Part shown: positions 7,965-17,135 of the stretch, piece after piece
How positions within the stretch are numbered: the stretch's first letter is position 1
How the letters are laid out: every line of letters starts with the position of its first letter
Origin: CAZTTG01 sp964615935
GTDB taxonomy: Bacteria; Planctomycetota; UBA1135; GCA-002686595
NCBI GenBank assembly: GCA_964615935.1
Contig: CAZTTG010000087.1
Location: forward strand, 1-27,295
DNA: 27,295 bases
Direction of reading: 5' to 3'
Made by a program: the position numbers and the translations under genes
Notes under the pieces: generated by a model
Told to the model about the DNA's origin: nothing
The model's database searches: none
What the model saw: the letters and a program-made list of their open reading frames with translations, nothing else

Positions 7965-8077
7965 TACCCGACCTCTCGCCTTCGTTCGAAGGGGAGTGGG
8001 CGGACCCGGCACTTCGTGGCCGCGCTCCGCATCGCCTCCCTAGGAATCCGCGAACACGAGCCTCGGGAATCGGATGA

Positions 8078-9481
8078 ATGAGAACCGCGAACATGGCCAT
8101 TGGGGCAGGCCTGCTGCTCCCCCTGAGCGCCGCCTGTGCGGCCGTCGATCCACAGCCTGACTACGATGAGGTGGAGCGCCTCGTCGCCGGAGCCACCGGT
8201 GCGCCCGGAATCTGGCGGCCCGCGGCCGACGACGAGGCCCGAGAGCGGGTCGCCGCTCTCCTCGACGACGGGCTGGGAATCTTCGAGGCCGTCGAGCTGG
8301 CCCTCCTGAACAACCCCGAGCTGCAGCGCTCGCTCCTGCGCGTCGGGATCGCGCGGGCCGATCGGGTGCAGGCCGGGCTCCTTCCGAATCCCTTCATCGG
8401 GCTGGCCCTCCGGTTCCCCGCCGGCGGAGGCTCGGCGGAGGTCGAGGGCGAGCTCGCGCAGGAGGTCGCGATGTTCTGGCAGATGGCGCCGCTGGAGCGG
8501 GCGGCCGAGGCCGAGCTCGGCGCGACCATCCTGGCGGTCGCGCGAGAGGCCTCGACGCTGGCCTTGCGGACACAGCTCGCCTACTTCGAGGCCCAGGCCG
8601 CGGCCGAGCGGAGCGCGATCGCCGCCGAGAACGTCGCCGTCGCCCGGGAGCTCCTGCGGGTCGCGGAGGCGCGTGAGGAGGCCGGCGCCGGGAACCAGCT
8701 CGAGGTGAACGTGGCCCTCTCGGAGCTGGGGGTGAGTCGCCTCGAAGAGCGGGACGCCGAGCTCTCGCTCCGGAGAGCCTTCCTCGACCTGGCGTCGGCT
8801 CTTGGCCTGGCCCGGCCGCCCTGCGTCGCAGACCTCACCTCGCCCCTGCCCGACCCTCCGGAGTGCCAGGCCGACGAGACCCTGCTCCTGGATCTCGCCG
8901 AGCGCAGGAGGCTCGACCTCGAGGCGGCGAGACGGGCGGTGGCGGTCGCGCGAGAGCGGCTGGAGGCGGAGCTTCGACGCCGCACGCCCCGCGCGGAGCT
9001 GGGCCTGTCCTGGGAACGGGTGGACGGGGTGGACGCCATCGGGCCCGGCGTCGGGGTGGAGATCCCGCTCTTCGACCAGAACCAGGCGCGGATCGCGAAG
9101 GCCCGCTACCTGCACATGGCGGCCGAGAGGGAGCTCGAGGGGCTCCGACTCGAGGTGCATCGGCAGGTGCTGCAGGCCCATGAGCGGGCTCGAATCGAGT
9201 GGGAGACCGCGGCCTTCTTCCGCGACGAGCTCCTGCCGCACGGCCGGCGGAACATGGAGCTCTCGCGCGAGGCCTATCAGGAGGGGAAGGTCTCCTTCCT
9301 CTCGGCCCTGGAGGCGCAGCAGCGCTTCCTCGAGATGCGCCGCGAGTACGTCGAGCGCAGGCTGCGGAGCGCCGTCGTGTGCCCCGAGCTCGAGCAGGCG
9401 CTGGGGATCCCACTGGAGGAGTTGCGGAAGCACCTGGAGCGTGGCAGCGAGCGCGCGCAAGGAGACGGACATGAGGATTGA
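8078..9481 (+). CDS. czcC: TolC-family outer-membrane channel of a heavy-metal efflux system (CzcC/CusC type)
   Basis: This 467-aa protein is an outer-membrane efflux protein that would complete a three-part pump across the envelope. The N-terminus has a signal sequence with a possible lipid-attachment Cys (PLSAAC). The body shows the TolC pattern of two repeated halves rich in long helices: LLNNPELQRSLLRVGIARAD begins the first, and a second follows the Pro-rich link near residue 255 (PLPDPPEC). The motif GVGVEIPLFDQNQARIAKA at about 325-343 is typical of CzcC/CusC. The start at 8078 is the first in frame; an ATG at 8093 is an alternative. The gene overlaps the adaptor gene by 11 nt, so the two are translationally coupled. 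Confidence 0.9.
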   Translation: MRTANMAIGAGLLLPLSAACAAVDPQPDYDEVERLVAGATGAPGIWRPAADDEARERVAALLDDGLGIFEAVELALLNNPELQRSLLRVGIARADRVQAGLLPNPFIGLALRFPAGGGSAEVEGELAQEVAMFWQMAPLERAAEAELGATILAVAREASTLALRTQLAYFEAQAAAERSAIAAENVAVARELLRVAEAREEAGAGNQLEVNVALSELGVSRLEERDAELSLRRAFLDLASALGLARPPCVADLTSPLPDPPECQADETLLLDLAERRRLDLEAARRAVAVARERLEAELRRRTPRAELGLSWERVDGVDAIGPGVGVEIPLFDQNQARIAKARYLHMAAERELEGLRLEVHRQVLQAHERARIEWETAAFFRDELLPHGRRNMELSREAYQEGKVSFLSALEAQQRFLEMRREYVERRLRSAVVCPELEQALGIPLEELRKHLERGSERAQGDGHED

Positions 9482-11054
9482 ACGACCCCGACCGCTCGGC
9501 CCGGCCCTGATCTGCCTGCTGGCCCTGGGCGCCTGTGGCCCCCCGGAGGACGGCCACGGCGAGGGCGATGGCCACGATCACGCCGGCGAGGAGGCCGCGC
9601 CCCCGGTCGCGGAGCCGGACCCTGAGGCCCATGACGAGTCCGCCGAGGACCGGGTGGTGCTCAGCGCGCTGCAGCGCGCGCGCATCGGGCTGCGGCTGCG
9701 GCCGGCCGGGCCGGCCTCCCTCGACCTCGCGCGGAGCTTCCCGGGCCAGGTGTTCCTGGAGCCCGATCGGGTGATGCACGTGGTACCGCAGGCGCCCGGC
9801 ATCGTCCGCGAGACCCTGAAGACGATCGGCGATCGCGTCGAGGCCGGCGAGGCCCTGGCCTGGATCGAGAGCAGCGAGCTGGCCGAGGCCAAGCTGGCCT
9901 TCTTCGCCGCCGCGGCCGAGTTCGGTCGCTGTCAGATCGTCCTCCCCCGCGCGCAGGAGATCCACGAGAACGTCGTCGCCCTGCTGGGCGTCCTCGCCGA
10001 GGGCGGCAGCACCGAGGAGATCGCCGCCCTCGACGGGAGGGAGATGGGCGAGTGGCGCGGCAGCCTGCTCCGTGCCCAGGCCGAGCTCACCTCCTCCCGG
10101 GCCACCCTGGAGCGCGAGCGGGCGCTCCGGGAGCGGGGGATCTCGAGCGAGGAGGGGCTGATCGATGCCGCCGCCGCCTTCGCGCGGGCCCGGGCGACCC
10201 TGGACGCGGACATGGATCTGGCCCGCTACCGGACGCTGCTGGCCTTCGGGCAGGAGGCTCGAGCGCGGCAGGTCGCCGAGCTGGGCCTGGTGGCGACGGA
10301 GAACCGCCTGCGCATCCTGGGCGTCGAGGAGAGCTGGATCGAGCGCCTGCGCGACCTCGTCCCCCAGCCCTCCACGCTGGAGCACTACACCTGCCCCGAT
10401 CCGGACTGTCCCGAGGACGAGATCCCTTCCGTGGACGAGGGCCTGAAGGGCGAGTTCGACCTGGGCCGCTACGCCCTGCGCGCGCAGCAGGCGGGCGTCG
10501 TCACCGAGAAGCACCTGGCGCTGGGCGAGCGCGTCAGCGGCCAGGAGAGCGTCCTGGTGGTCGTGGACACCAGCCGAGTCTGGGCGCGCTTCAACGTCTA
10601 CCCCAAGGACCTCGCCCTGGTGCGCGAGGGGATCGAGGTGGACGTGATGGTGCCGGGGACCGGGGCGGTGCGCTCCGGCCGGGTGGCCTACGTCTCGCCC
10701 GTGGTGGATGAGCGGACCCGCACGATCACGGCGCGGGTCGAGCTGGAGAACCCCGACGGAGGCCTGCGCCCGGGCCTGTTCGTCTCGGTCGCCGTCTCCG
10801 AGCAGGGCGGCGAGGTGCCGGTCGCCGTCCCGATGGAGGCGGTCCAGATCCTCGACCAGCGCGAGGTCGTGCTGGTGGAGGAGGACGGGGCCTTCGTCCC
10901 CCGGCCGGTTCGCACCGGCGCCAGCGACGGAGCCCACGTCGAGATCCTCGAAGGCCTGGCCGCCGGCACGCCGGTCGTGGTCCAGGGCGCCTTCGAGATC
11001 AAGGCCCAGATCACCACCTCCGGCCTCGGCTCCCACGCCGGGCACGGACACTGA
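9471..11054 (+). CDS. czcB: His-rich periplasmic adaptor lipoprotein of the metal-efflux pump (CzcB/CusB type)
   Basis: This 527-aa membrane-fusion protein links the inner-membrane RND pump to the TolC-like channel. A good lipobox (LGAC, Cys22) predicts lipid anchoring. A His-rich stretch follows at once (His29, 35, 37) and the C-terminus ends HAGHGH, both suited to metal binding. The biotinyl-lipoyl-like half (GIVRETLKTIGDRVEAGEAL), the helical hairpin (about 145-280) and the second half with the beta-barrel (GVVTEKHLALGERV onward) are all visible. Cys308 and Cys313 in YTCPDPDCPE lie in a short insertion before the second half; this resembles the start of the heavy-metal-binding YTCPMHP motif without its His. 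AAGGAG at 9459-9464 lies 6 nt before the ATG, which fixes the start inside the upstream gene. The pump gene follows 17 nt later. Confidence 0.92.
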   Translation: MRIERPRPLGPALICLLALGACGPPEDGHGEGDGHDHAGEEAAPPVAEPDPEAHDESAEDRVVLSALQRARIGLRLRPAGPASLDLARSFPGQVFLEPDRVMHVVPQAPGIVRETLKTIGDRVEAGEALAWIESSELAEAKLAFFAAAAEFGRCQIVLPRAQEIHENVVALLGVLAEGGSTEEIAALDGREMGEWRGSLLRAQAELTSSRATLERERALRERGISSEEGLIDAAAAFARARATLDADMDLARYRTLLAFGQEARARQVAELGLVATENRLRILGVEESWIERLRDLVPQPSTLEHYTCPDPDCPEDEIPSVDEGLKGEFDLGRYALRAQQAGVVTEKHLALGERVSGQESVLVVVDTSRVWARFNVYPKDLALVREGIEVDVMVPGTGAVRSGRVAYVSPVVDERTRTITARVELENPDGGLRPGLFVSVAVSEQGGEVPVAVPMEAVQILDQREVVLVEEDGAFVPRPVRTGASDGAHVEILEGLAAGTPVVVQGAFEIKAQITTSGLGSHAGHGH

Positions 11055-11071
11055 GAGGGGGGGTGCTTCCC

Positions 11072-14000
11072 GTGCTGGATCGACTCGTCCGGGCCGCCAT
11101 CCGCGGGCGGCTCCTCGTCGTCCTGGGCCTGCTGGCGCTGGCCGGCTTCGGCATCGACGCCTGGCGCCGCCTGCCGGTCGACGCCTTCCCCGACATCTCG
11201 CCGGTCATGGTCCCCGTCTTCGCCGAGGCCCATGGCATGGCGCCCGAAGAGATCGAGCGCCTGGTGACCTTCCCCATCGAGGCGGCCATGAACGGCCTGC
11301 CGGACGTCACCCGGATCCAGTCCACCTCCGCCTTCGGCATGGCGGTGATCTACGTCTACTTCGAGGACCAGGTGGACATCTACTTCGCGCGGCAGCTGGT
11401 GTCGGAGCGGCTGGGCGCCGCCCTGAGCGAGCTTCCCGCCCTCCACGAGCCTCCCACCCTGGGCCCCATCTCCTCCGGCCTGGGGCAGGTGTTCCTGTAC
11501 TACCTCAGCCTCGAGGCCGGCGCCGACACGGGGGGCAAGGACGCCGGCACCTACCTGCGCGAGCTCAACGACTGGGTGGTGAAGCGCAAGCTGCAGACCG
11601 TTCCGGGGGTGACCGACATCCTCTCCATGGGTGGCCACGTGCTCCAGTACCAGGTCCGGGTCGATCCCCGGGCCCTGCTGGCGCACGGCCTGCACCTGGA
11701 CGAGGTGGTCGAGGCGATCCGGGCCAACAACCGCAACGTGGGGGGCCAGTTCCTGGTCATGGGCTCGGAGGAGTACCTGGTGCGGGGGCTGGGCCTGCTG
11801 GGAACGCTGGAGGAGATCCGCGCCATCAAGCTCCGGACGGTCGACGGCGTGGCGGTGACGGTGGGGGACGTGGCCCAGGTGGCCCACGGCCACGAGATCC
11901 GTCGCGGGGTCGTCACCCGCAACGGCGAGGGCGAGGTCGTCTCCGGCATCGTCATGAAGCTCTACGGCGAGAACACCTCCAAGGTGATCGAGGATCTCTA
12001 CCTCGAGCTCGAGGCCCTGCAGGCCGGTCTGCCCGACGGCGTACACCTGGAGCCCTACTACGAGCAGGCCGAGCTGGTGGCCCGGGCCACCGGGACGGTC
12101 AAGGACTCGCTCCTGATCGGCGCCCTGCTGGTCGTCGCGACGCTGGTGGTCTTCCTCGGCAACCTCCGCACCGCCTTCATCGTCGCCCTGGCGCTGCCGG
12201 TGTCCGCCTGGGTGGCGGTCCTCCTCATGGGATGGCAGGGGATGAGCGCCAACCTGATGTCCCTGGGCGGGATCGCCGTCGCCATCGGCATGCTCGGCGA
12301 CGGCTCCATCGTCATGGTCGAGAACCTCCACCGCCACCTGAGCCGCCGGCGGGACGAGCCCCGGAGCGAGGTCATCGCCGGGGCCGCCGCCGAAGTGGCC
12401 CGGCCCATCCTGTTCTCGATCGCCATCATCATCATGGTGTTCCTGCCCCTGCTCACGCTCACCGGCGTGGAGGGCCGGATGTTCCGGCCGATGGCCTACA
12501 CCATCGCCTTCGCGCTCTTCGGGTCCCTGCTGGCCGCACTGATCATGGCTCCCGCCCTGGCGCGCTACCTGCTGCGCCGCGGAGAGGGGAAGGAGCCCCG
12601 GCTGCTGGCCCTGCTCACGCGCGTGTACCGGGCCCTGCTCGGCTTCGTCCTGCGCTGGCGCAAGTCGGTGGTCGCGGCGGCGGCGACCACCTTCGTGGCC
12701 ACCCTGGCCGCCGTGCCCCGCCTGGGCACCGAGTTCATCCCGACCCTCGAGGAGGGCAGCATCCTGATCGGCGTGGCCATGGCCCCCTCCACCTCGCTGG
12801 TGAAGGGGACCGAGATCGTCCAGAAGATGGAGCGCGAGATCGTCGAGTACGGGCCGGTCGAGGAGGTGGTCTCGCGCGTGGGGCGCCCCGAGGCCGGGTC
12901 TCACCCTCACCCGGTCAACTACGCCGAGATCCACATCGAGTTGAAGCCGCGGCAGGAGTGGGGGCGCTACCGCTCGAAGGCCGAGCTGGTCCGGGCGCTC
13001 TCGCAGGACCTGGGCTCCTTCCCGGGCGTGCAGCTCAACTTCACCCAGCCCATCCAGAACGCCTTCGACGAGCTGCTCTCCGGCGTCCGGGCCCAGCTCG
13101 CGATCAAGGTCTTCGGCGAGGACCTCGACCTCCTGCGCGAGAAGGCCGGCGAGATCGCGGCGGCCATCGTGGACGTCCCCGGCCTGGTGGACCTCTCGGT
13201 CGAGCAGAGCTTCGGCCAGCCCCAGGTGAAGATCGAGGTCGACCGCGCCGCCTGCGTCCGCTACGGGGTCAACGCCGACCAGATCCTGGAGCTGGTCGAG
13301 CTGGCGGTGGGGGGCGAGGTGATCGACACCATCTTCCTCGGCACCCGGCGCTTCGGCATCCACCTGCGCTACCAGGAGGCGACGCGGGACGAAATCCGCG
13401 CCATCGAGCAGCTCCAGGTGCCCACCGTGGATGGCAGCATGATCGCCCTGGCCCAGCTCGCGGGCGTGGAGAAGGCCTTCGGCCCGATCCAGGTCCATCG
13501 CGAGCAGAACCAGCGCCGCTGGATCGTCCAGGGCAACGTGCGCGGGCGCGACCTGGGCGGCGTGGTGGCCGACATCCAGCGGCGGGTCGCCGAGGAGGTG
13601 GACCTGCCGCCCGGGACCTTTGTCGAGTACGGCGGGCAGTTCGAGAACCAGCAGCGGGCCATGCGCACCCTGTCGATCGTCGTGCCCATCGCCATCGCCA
13701 CGGTCTTCGTGCTCCTCTACCTGGCCTTCGGCACGCTGCGCCACGCGGCCATGATCATCCTGAATCTGCCCCTGGCCCTGATCGGCGGCGTCGCCGGGCT
13801 GTTCCTCATGGGCGAGTACCTGTCCGTGCCCGCCTCGGTCGGCTTCATCGCCCTCTTCGGCATCGCGGTGCAGAACGGCATGGTGTTGGTCAGCCGCTTC
13901 AACCAGATGGCCGAGGGAGGGGGCAGCCTGCACCAGGTCGTGGTAGATGGCTCCGCCCTGCGTCTGCGACCGGTGCTCATGACCGCCCTCACGACCATCC

Positions 14001-14158
14001 TGGGGCTGATGCCCCTGCTCCTGGCCCAGGGCCTCGGTTCGGAGGTGCAGCGGCCGCTGGCCGCGGTGGTGGTCTTCGGCCTGGCGACCTCGACCGCCTT
14101 GACCCTCCTCGTCCTGCCGGCGGTCTACTCCCTGATCGAGTCCCGGCGCCGAGCCTGA
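11072..14158 (+). CDS. czcA: Heavy-metal efflux RND pump (CzcA/CusA family)
   Basis: This is a 1028-aa proton-driven RND transporter with 12 membrane segments and two large periplasmic loops, the usual length for the heavy-metal branch. RLPVDAFPDIS follows TM1, GPISSGLGQ lies near residue 131, and TM4 carries GDGSIVMVEN (about 409-418), whose acidic residues belong to the proton relay. The porter region GPIQVHREQNQRR (about 804) and NVRGRDLGG look closer to CzcA-type divalent-cation pumps than to CusA, whose Met-rich positions I do not see. The metal (Zn, Cd, Co, Ni or Cu/Ag) therefore cannot be fixed. A GTG at 11063 also opens the frame but abuts the AGAGGGGGG box directly; the GTG at 11072 has normal spacing and gives the family's usual N-terminus. 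Confidence 0.93.
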   Translation: MLDRLVRAAIRGRLLVVLGLLALAGFGIDAWRRLPVDAFPDISPVMVPVFAEAHGMAPEEIERLVTFPIEAAMNGLPDVTRIQSTSAFGMAVIYVYFEDQVDIYFARQLVSERLGAALSELPALHEPPTLGPISSGLGQVFLYYLSLEAGADTGGKDAGTYLRELNDWVVKRKLQTVPGVTDILSMGGHVLQYQVRVDPRALLAHGLHLDEVVEAIRANNRNVGGQFLVMGSEEYLVRGLGLLGTLEEIRAIKLRTVDGVAVTVGDVAQVAHGHEIRRGVVTRNGEGEVVSGIVMKLYGENTSKVIEDLYLELEALQAGLPDGVHLEPYYEQAELVARATGTVKDSLLIGALLVVATLVVFLGNLRTAFIVALALPVSAWVAVLLMGWQGMSANLMSLGGIAVAIGMLGDGSIVMVENLHRHLSRRRDEPRSEVIAGAAAEVARPILFSIAIIIMVFLPLLTLTGVEGRMFRPMAYTIAFALFGSLLAALIMAPALARYLLRRGEGKEPRLLALLTRVYRALLGFVLRWRKSVVAAAATTFVATLAAVPRLGTEFIPTLEEGSILIGVAMAPSTSLVKGTEIVQKMEREIVEYGPVEEVVSRVGRPEAGSHPHPVNYAEIHIELKPRQEWGRYRSKAELVRALSQDLGSFPGVQLNFTQPIQNAFDELLSGVRAQLAIKVFGEDLDLLREKAGEIAAAIVDVPGLVDLSVEQSFGQPQVKIEVDRAACVRYGVNADQILELVELAVGGEVIDTIFLGTRRFGIHLRYQEATRDEIRAIEQLQVPTVDGSMIALAQLAGVEKAFGPIQVHREQNQRRWIVQGNVRGRDLGGVVADIQRRVAEEVDLPPGTFVEYGGQFENQQRAMRTLSIVVPIAIATVFVLLYLAFGTLRHAAMIILNLPLALIGGVAGLFLMGEYLSVPASVGFIALFGIAVQNGMVLVSRFNQMAEGGGSLHQVVVDGSALRLRPVLMTALTTILGLMPLLLAQGLGSEVQRPLAAVVVFGLATSTALTLLVLPAVYSLIESRRRA

Positions 14159-14184
14159 CCGCCGGCTCGGCCGGAGCGTACAAT
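14155..14184 (+). promoter_or_regulatory. Candidate sigma-70-like promoter
   Basis: CTGACC (14155-14160) and TACAAT (14179-14184) are separated by 18 bp, and the -10 hexamer matches the consensus at 5 of 6 positions. The -35 overlaps the end of the pump gene and the site lies 45 bp before the glycosyltransferase start, suggesting that this gene is transcribed separately from the efflux operon. Confidence 0.35.
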
Positions 14185-14228
14185 CACCGCGCACCTCCTC
14201 GGCCCCCGAAGCCGCGGACGGATCGGCG

Positions 14229-15920
14229 ATGGACCCGCAGGGCAGAGAGCGAGCCGGCCTGGTCGGATCCCACAAGCTGCCGGCCGCCCTCATCCTCCTG
14301 GGCGCGGCGGTGCTGGTCGTCGTGGGCTGGATGCTCCACTGGTTCCTGACCGACGACGCCTACATCGCCTTCCGCTACGTCAGCAACCGGCACCTGGGAT
14401 ACGGCTACGCCTGGAATGCCCCGCCCTTCCTCCCGGTGGAGGGTTACACCAGCCTGCTGTGGGTGGTGCTGCTCGACGCGGTCTGGACCCTGCTGGGCGT
14501 CGAGCCCCCCGACTCCTCCGGCGTACTTTCGCTGCTCCTCTCCCTGGCATCCCTCGTGGTCGCCGCGCGGATGGTCGTTCTCCTCCTCGAGAGGAGCGGA
14601 GACCGACGAGGGTGGCTGCCCATGCTCGCCCTGGCGCTGGTCGGCATCGCCACCAACCGCACCTTCCTGATGTGGACCAGCTCCGGGCTGGAGACGGCCC
14701 TGTTCAACCTCTCGGTCCACCTGTGGCTCCTGGCCGCGATGCGGCTCGGGCGCGCTCCGCCGGGGGGGCTGGGCTGGATGGCCTGCTCCGCGAGCGCGGC
14801 GGCGCTCGCGAGGCCGGACGGCCTGCTGCTGGTCGCGGCGACGGTGGTGGCGGCCGCGGTGATCGATCGGGGCGACCGTCCGGTGGGTCGAGCCCGACGC
14901 GGCGCCCTCCTCCTGCGGCTGACGCCGCTCCTGGCGGTGGTCGCCCACGTACTGTGGCGCCGGCTGACCTACGGCGAGTGGCTGCCCAATACCTACTACG
15001 CCAAGCACGTCGCGGCGTGGCCCGAGTCGGGTGTTCGCTACCTGGCGTCCTTTCTCCTGGAGTACGTCCTCTGGCTGTGGCTGGCCCTCGTCGGCGCGGC
15101 CCTGGTGAGGAGCGCCTTCCCCTGGCGCGGTTGGACGAGCGAGAGGGGGAGCGTGGTGATGGCCGTGGCCGTGCTGACCCTGTGCGCACACCTCGCCTAC
15201 TACACCCTGGTCATCGGAGGCGACCACTTCGAGTACCGCGTGTACAGCCATCTGATCCCCCTGCTGCCGGTCGCCTTCATCTGGGCGATCCTGCGGCTGG
15301 GACTGGGTCTCCGCACGGGCGCCGCCCTGCTGGCGATCTCGATCGCGGCCGGCTCGTGGATCCCCTGGACGCATTGGGCCCGCGCCCGTTCCCTGACCAC
15401 CCGCGCCGAGACCCACGTGATGGTCATCCCGATGGCCGAGGTGACGCCGGCGCCCCTTCGGTGGTACGCGACTCTCTTCGACGAGCTGCAGGCGTGGCTC
15501 ATCCCGCGCCACGTCGGGATGCGTCACCAGGAGCACCGGGTCTTCTGGCAGACCCAGCTCGAGGGGCTGCCGTCCCGTGCGGAGGGGGCGCGGCGCTTCG
15601 AGGGCGAGGAGAACCCGGTGATCGTCGGCATCAGCGTGGGGGTCCTCTCCTGGGTCCACCCGCACTGCGCCATCCTCGATGCCTACGGCCTGAACGACTG
15701 GGTGATCGCCCGCTCCCCGGTCGCGCCGGGCCAGGAGCGCCGGATGGCCCACGACCGCCGGGCCCCGTCGGGCTACTTCCCGAGCTTCGCGCCGAACCTC
15801 TACGTCTTCGCGGACGGCCAGACGCGGGAGATGGTGCGGGAGACCCCGCTCACCGACGAGGCCATACGGCAGGTCGAGGAGCGCTATCGGGCCTCACCTG
15901 CTCGAGGCGTCGGCCGCTGA
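14229..15920 (+). CDS. GT-C fold membrane glycosyltransferase
   Basis: This 563-aa protein has about ten hydrophobic segments in the first 380 residues and a soluble C-terminal part. The first periplasmic loop carries TDDAYIAFRY (Asp42/Asp43) followed by VEGYTSLLW, the hallmark of a GT-C branch that includes actinobacterial arabinofuranosyltransferases (AftB-like) and Leptospira LA_3751-type proteins. SGLETALF (about 152-159), ARPDGLLL (194-201) and GEWLPNTYYAK (249-259) are further family motifs. Such enzymes move a sugar from a lipid-phosphate donor to an envelope glycan or glycoprotein on the outer side of the inner membrane; the Asp pair is the expected catalytic site. Donor and acceptor are unknown. 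It is probably an independent transcription unit, ending in the hairpin at 15927-15960. Confidence 0.8.
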   Translation: MDPQGRERAGLVGSHKLPAALILLGAAVLVVVGWMLHWFLTDDAYIAFRYVSNRHLGYGYAWNAPPFLPVEGYTSLLWVVLLDAVWTLLGVEPPDSSGVLSLLLSLASLVVAARMVVLLLERSGDRRGWLPMLALALVGIATNRTFLMWTSSGLETALFNLSVHLWLLAAMRLGRAPPGGLGWMACSASAAALARPDGLLLVAATVVAAAVIDRGDRPVGRARRGALLLRLTPLLAVVAHVLWRRLTYGEWLPNTYYAKHVAAWPESGVRYLASFLLEYVLWLWLALVGAALVRSAFPWRGWTSERGSVVMAVAVLTLCAHLAYYTLVIGGDHFEYRVYSHLIPLLPVAFIWAILRLGLGLRTGAALLAISIAAGSWIPWTHWARARSLTTRAETHVMVIPMAEVTPAPLRWYATLFDELQAWLIPRHVGMRHQEHRVFWQTQLEGLPSRAEGARRFEGEENPVIVGISVGVLSWVHPHCAILDAYGLNDWVIARSPVAPGQERRMAHDRRAPSGYFPSFAPNLYVFADGQTREMVRETPLTDEAIRQVEERYRASPARGVGR

Positions 15921-15926
15921 GCAGGC

Positions 15927-15960
15927 GGGGCCGGCCCGCTCGAGAGAGCTGGCCGGCCCC
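15927..15960. terminator. Strong hairpin between convergent genes
   Basis: GGGGCCGGCC (15927-15936) pairs perfectly with GGCCGGCCCC (15951-15960). The inner part adds three more pairs after one mismatch (GCT/AGC) around a CGAGAG loop. It sits between the glycosyltransferase end (15920) and the end of the minus-strand haem protein (16011), where a shared bidirectional terminator is expected. There is no T-run on either side. Confidence 0.55.
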
Positions 15961-16010
15961 CGCTCGTTCGGAGAGGACCCGTCACCGGGGAGTCGAACGG
16001 CCCACCCGGG

Positions 16011-16424
16011 CTACGGGCAGATCACGAACTCGATGCCATCCGTGAGCCCGGTGGTGCTGGGGCTCTGGGGATCGCGAGACCAGTACTGGGCGTTGACCTG
16101 CACGCCGGCGCCCAGGTTGGGATCGGAGCCTCCCTGGATCCAGGCGTTGAAGTCGAAGCTGTACGCTCCCGAGCAGTCGTTGGGCGGCGGGTTGCCCCCG
16201 CTGGCCTGGACGGGCGTGCGCTTGGTGGGAGGCTTGACGCACAGGTACCCGCCCTGGAACGGGAGGTTGTAGGGACCGGCGAGGCCGTAGAAGAGGATGC
16301 CGTTCTTGTTGTTGATCACGTTCGAGGCGGTCACGTCGAAGGAGCCCGCCGGGGAGGCGCTGGGGGCTCCAATCCACCCGATCTGCGGGGTGCAGCCCTT
16401 GCTGTTGACCTTGGCGGTGCAGTA
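16011..16424 (-). repeat. C-terminal YCTAKVNS module, copy 1
   Basis: This is the coding segment for the last ~137 residues of the haem protein. Shared with copy 2 are YCTAKVNS-x-G-x-TPQIGW-x-G-x-PS near its start, PF-x-GG-x-LC-x2-PP-x2-R-x-PV in the middle and YW…RDPQ…GL-x-D-x-x-E at the end. This copy contains extra Cys residues, including the penultimate residue, that copy 2 lacks. Confidence 0.75.
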
Positions 16425-16907
16425 GGTCAGCGGGCCTCCATCGCAGGGATCCAGGTTGCCCAGGATTCCCGTGGGAGGCATCTGTCCGGTCTGGGTGCCG
16501 CCGTTCTTGTGGTAGGTCGTGTTGTTGGGGCCGTCGGTCCACCCGGGCTGCGCGCTGGCGTCGATCTCCGCCAGGTTGGTCGATCCGGTGGGATCGGAGT
16601 CGGAATCGAAGGGCTCGGACAGGAGGATGGAGTTGGTCGTGCTCTGCCCCGAGTTCTTGTACTGGTACATCTTGTAGCCGTAGGCGTTGTAGTGGTCGCC
16701 TCCGCTACCTCCCACGTCGCGATGGCACAGCAGGCAGCTGGTTCCCGTGCCGTTGATGATGTTGTCGTCCGTCAGGGAGTTGGGGTAGAGCGCTCTCCAG
16801 GTCGAGAGATAGCTCGACTTCGAGGACGCCGTCGACGAGACCGCGAACAGGATGGCGAGGGCCGAGATGGCCCCGACGAGGGGCCTGCTGAATCGAGTTG
16901 TGCGCAT
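16011..16907 (-). CDS. Secreted protein with one CXXCH haem site and a C-terminal YCTAKVNS module
   Basis: This 298-aa protein has a clear signal peptide (about residues 10-29). An N-terminal domain follows with CLLCH (58-62), a c-type haem attachment motif, then HYNAYGYKMY and an acidic DSDSDPTGS loop that may bind calcium. From residue 161 to the end it carries a module beginning TYCTAKVNS and ending GLTDGIEFVICP, with five Cys residues in the module that could form disulfides. The same module closes the large secreted protein at 22132-25152. No enzyme motif is visible; an extracytoplasmic electron carrier or haem-binding surface protein is the likeliest role. Codons for the mature part contain many Asn, Ser, Thr and Gly residues, usual for exported proteins. 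It follows the MacB-like gene on the same strand after 228 bp without clear signals, apart from a weak CCCCC/GGGGG hairpin at 17076-17090. Confidence 0.75.
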   Translation of the reverse strand: MRTTRFSRPLVGAISALAILFAVSSTASSKSSYLSTWRALYPNSLTDDNIINGTGTSCLLCHRDVGGSGGDHYNAYGYKMYQYKNSGQSTTNSILLSEPFDSDSDPTGSTNLAEIDASAQPGWTDGPNNTTYHKNGGTQTGQMPPTGILGNLDPCDGGPLTYCTAKVNSKGCTPQIGWIGAPSASPAGSFDVTASNVINNKNGILFYGLAGPYNLPFQGGYLCVKPPTKRTPVQASGGNPPPNDCSGAYSFDFNAWIQGGSDPNLGAGVQVNAQYWSRDPQSPSTTGLTDGIEFVICP

Positions 16908-17135
16908 CTTGGGTTCCGTGAGCTCGGAGGGTTGGGGAGGCTGTGCATCTGGCGCGCGGCCGCCCTGCTTGCCGGTCGCGCGCCAGGTCGAGTCGATGGT
17001 AGCACGCGTCGGGAATCTCGTGGTCCGTGCGCCATCTGGATCGTCACCCGGATGGAGCGCAACCGAGCGGTTCTCCCCCCACGCAGGGGGAATGAGCCTC
17101 CGATCACCACGCGCGGCGCGGCGCCCCGTCCCGGG

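Noticed and set aside
10688..14293. Minus-strand open frame of 1201 codons opposite the RND pump
   Set aside because: It is a shadow caused by high GC and the codon pattern of the pump gene; its translation is low-complexity with many His, Gln and Asp and no domain.
17074..17091. CCCCC/GGGGG hairpin downstream of the MacB-like gene
   Set aside because: Only 5 bp of stem and no T-run; too weak to call a terminator.
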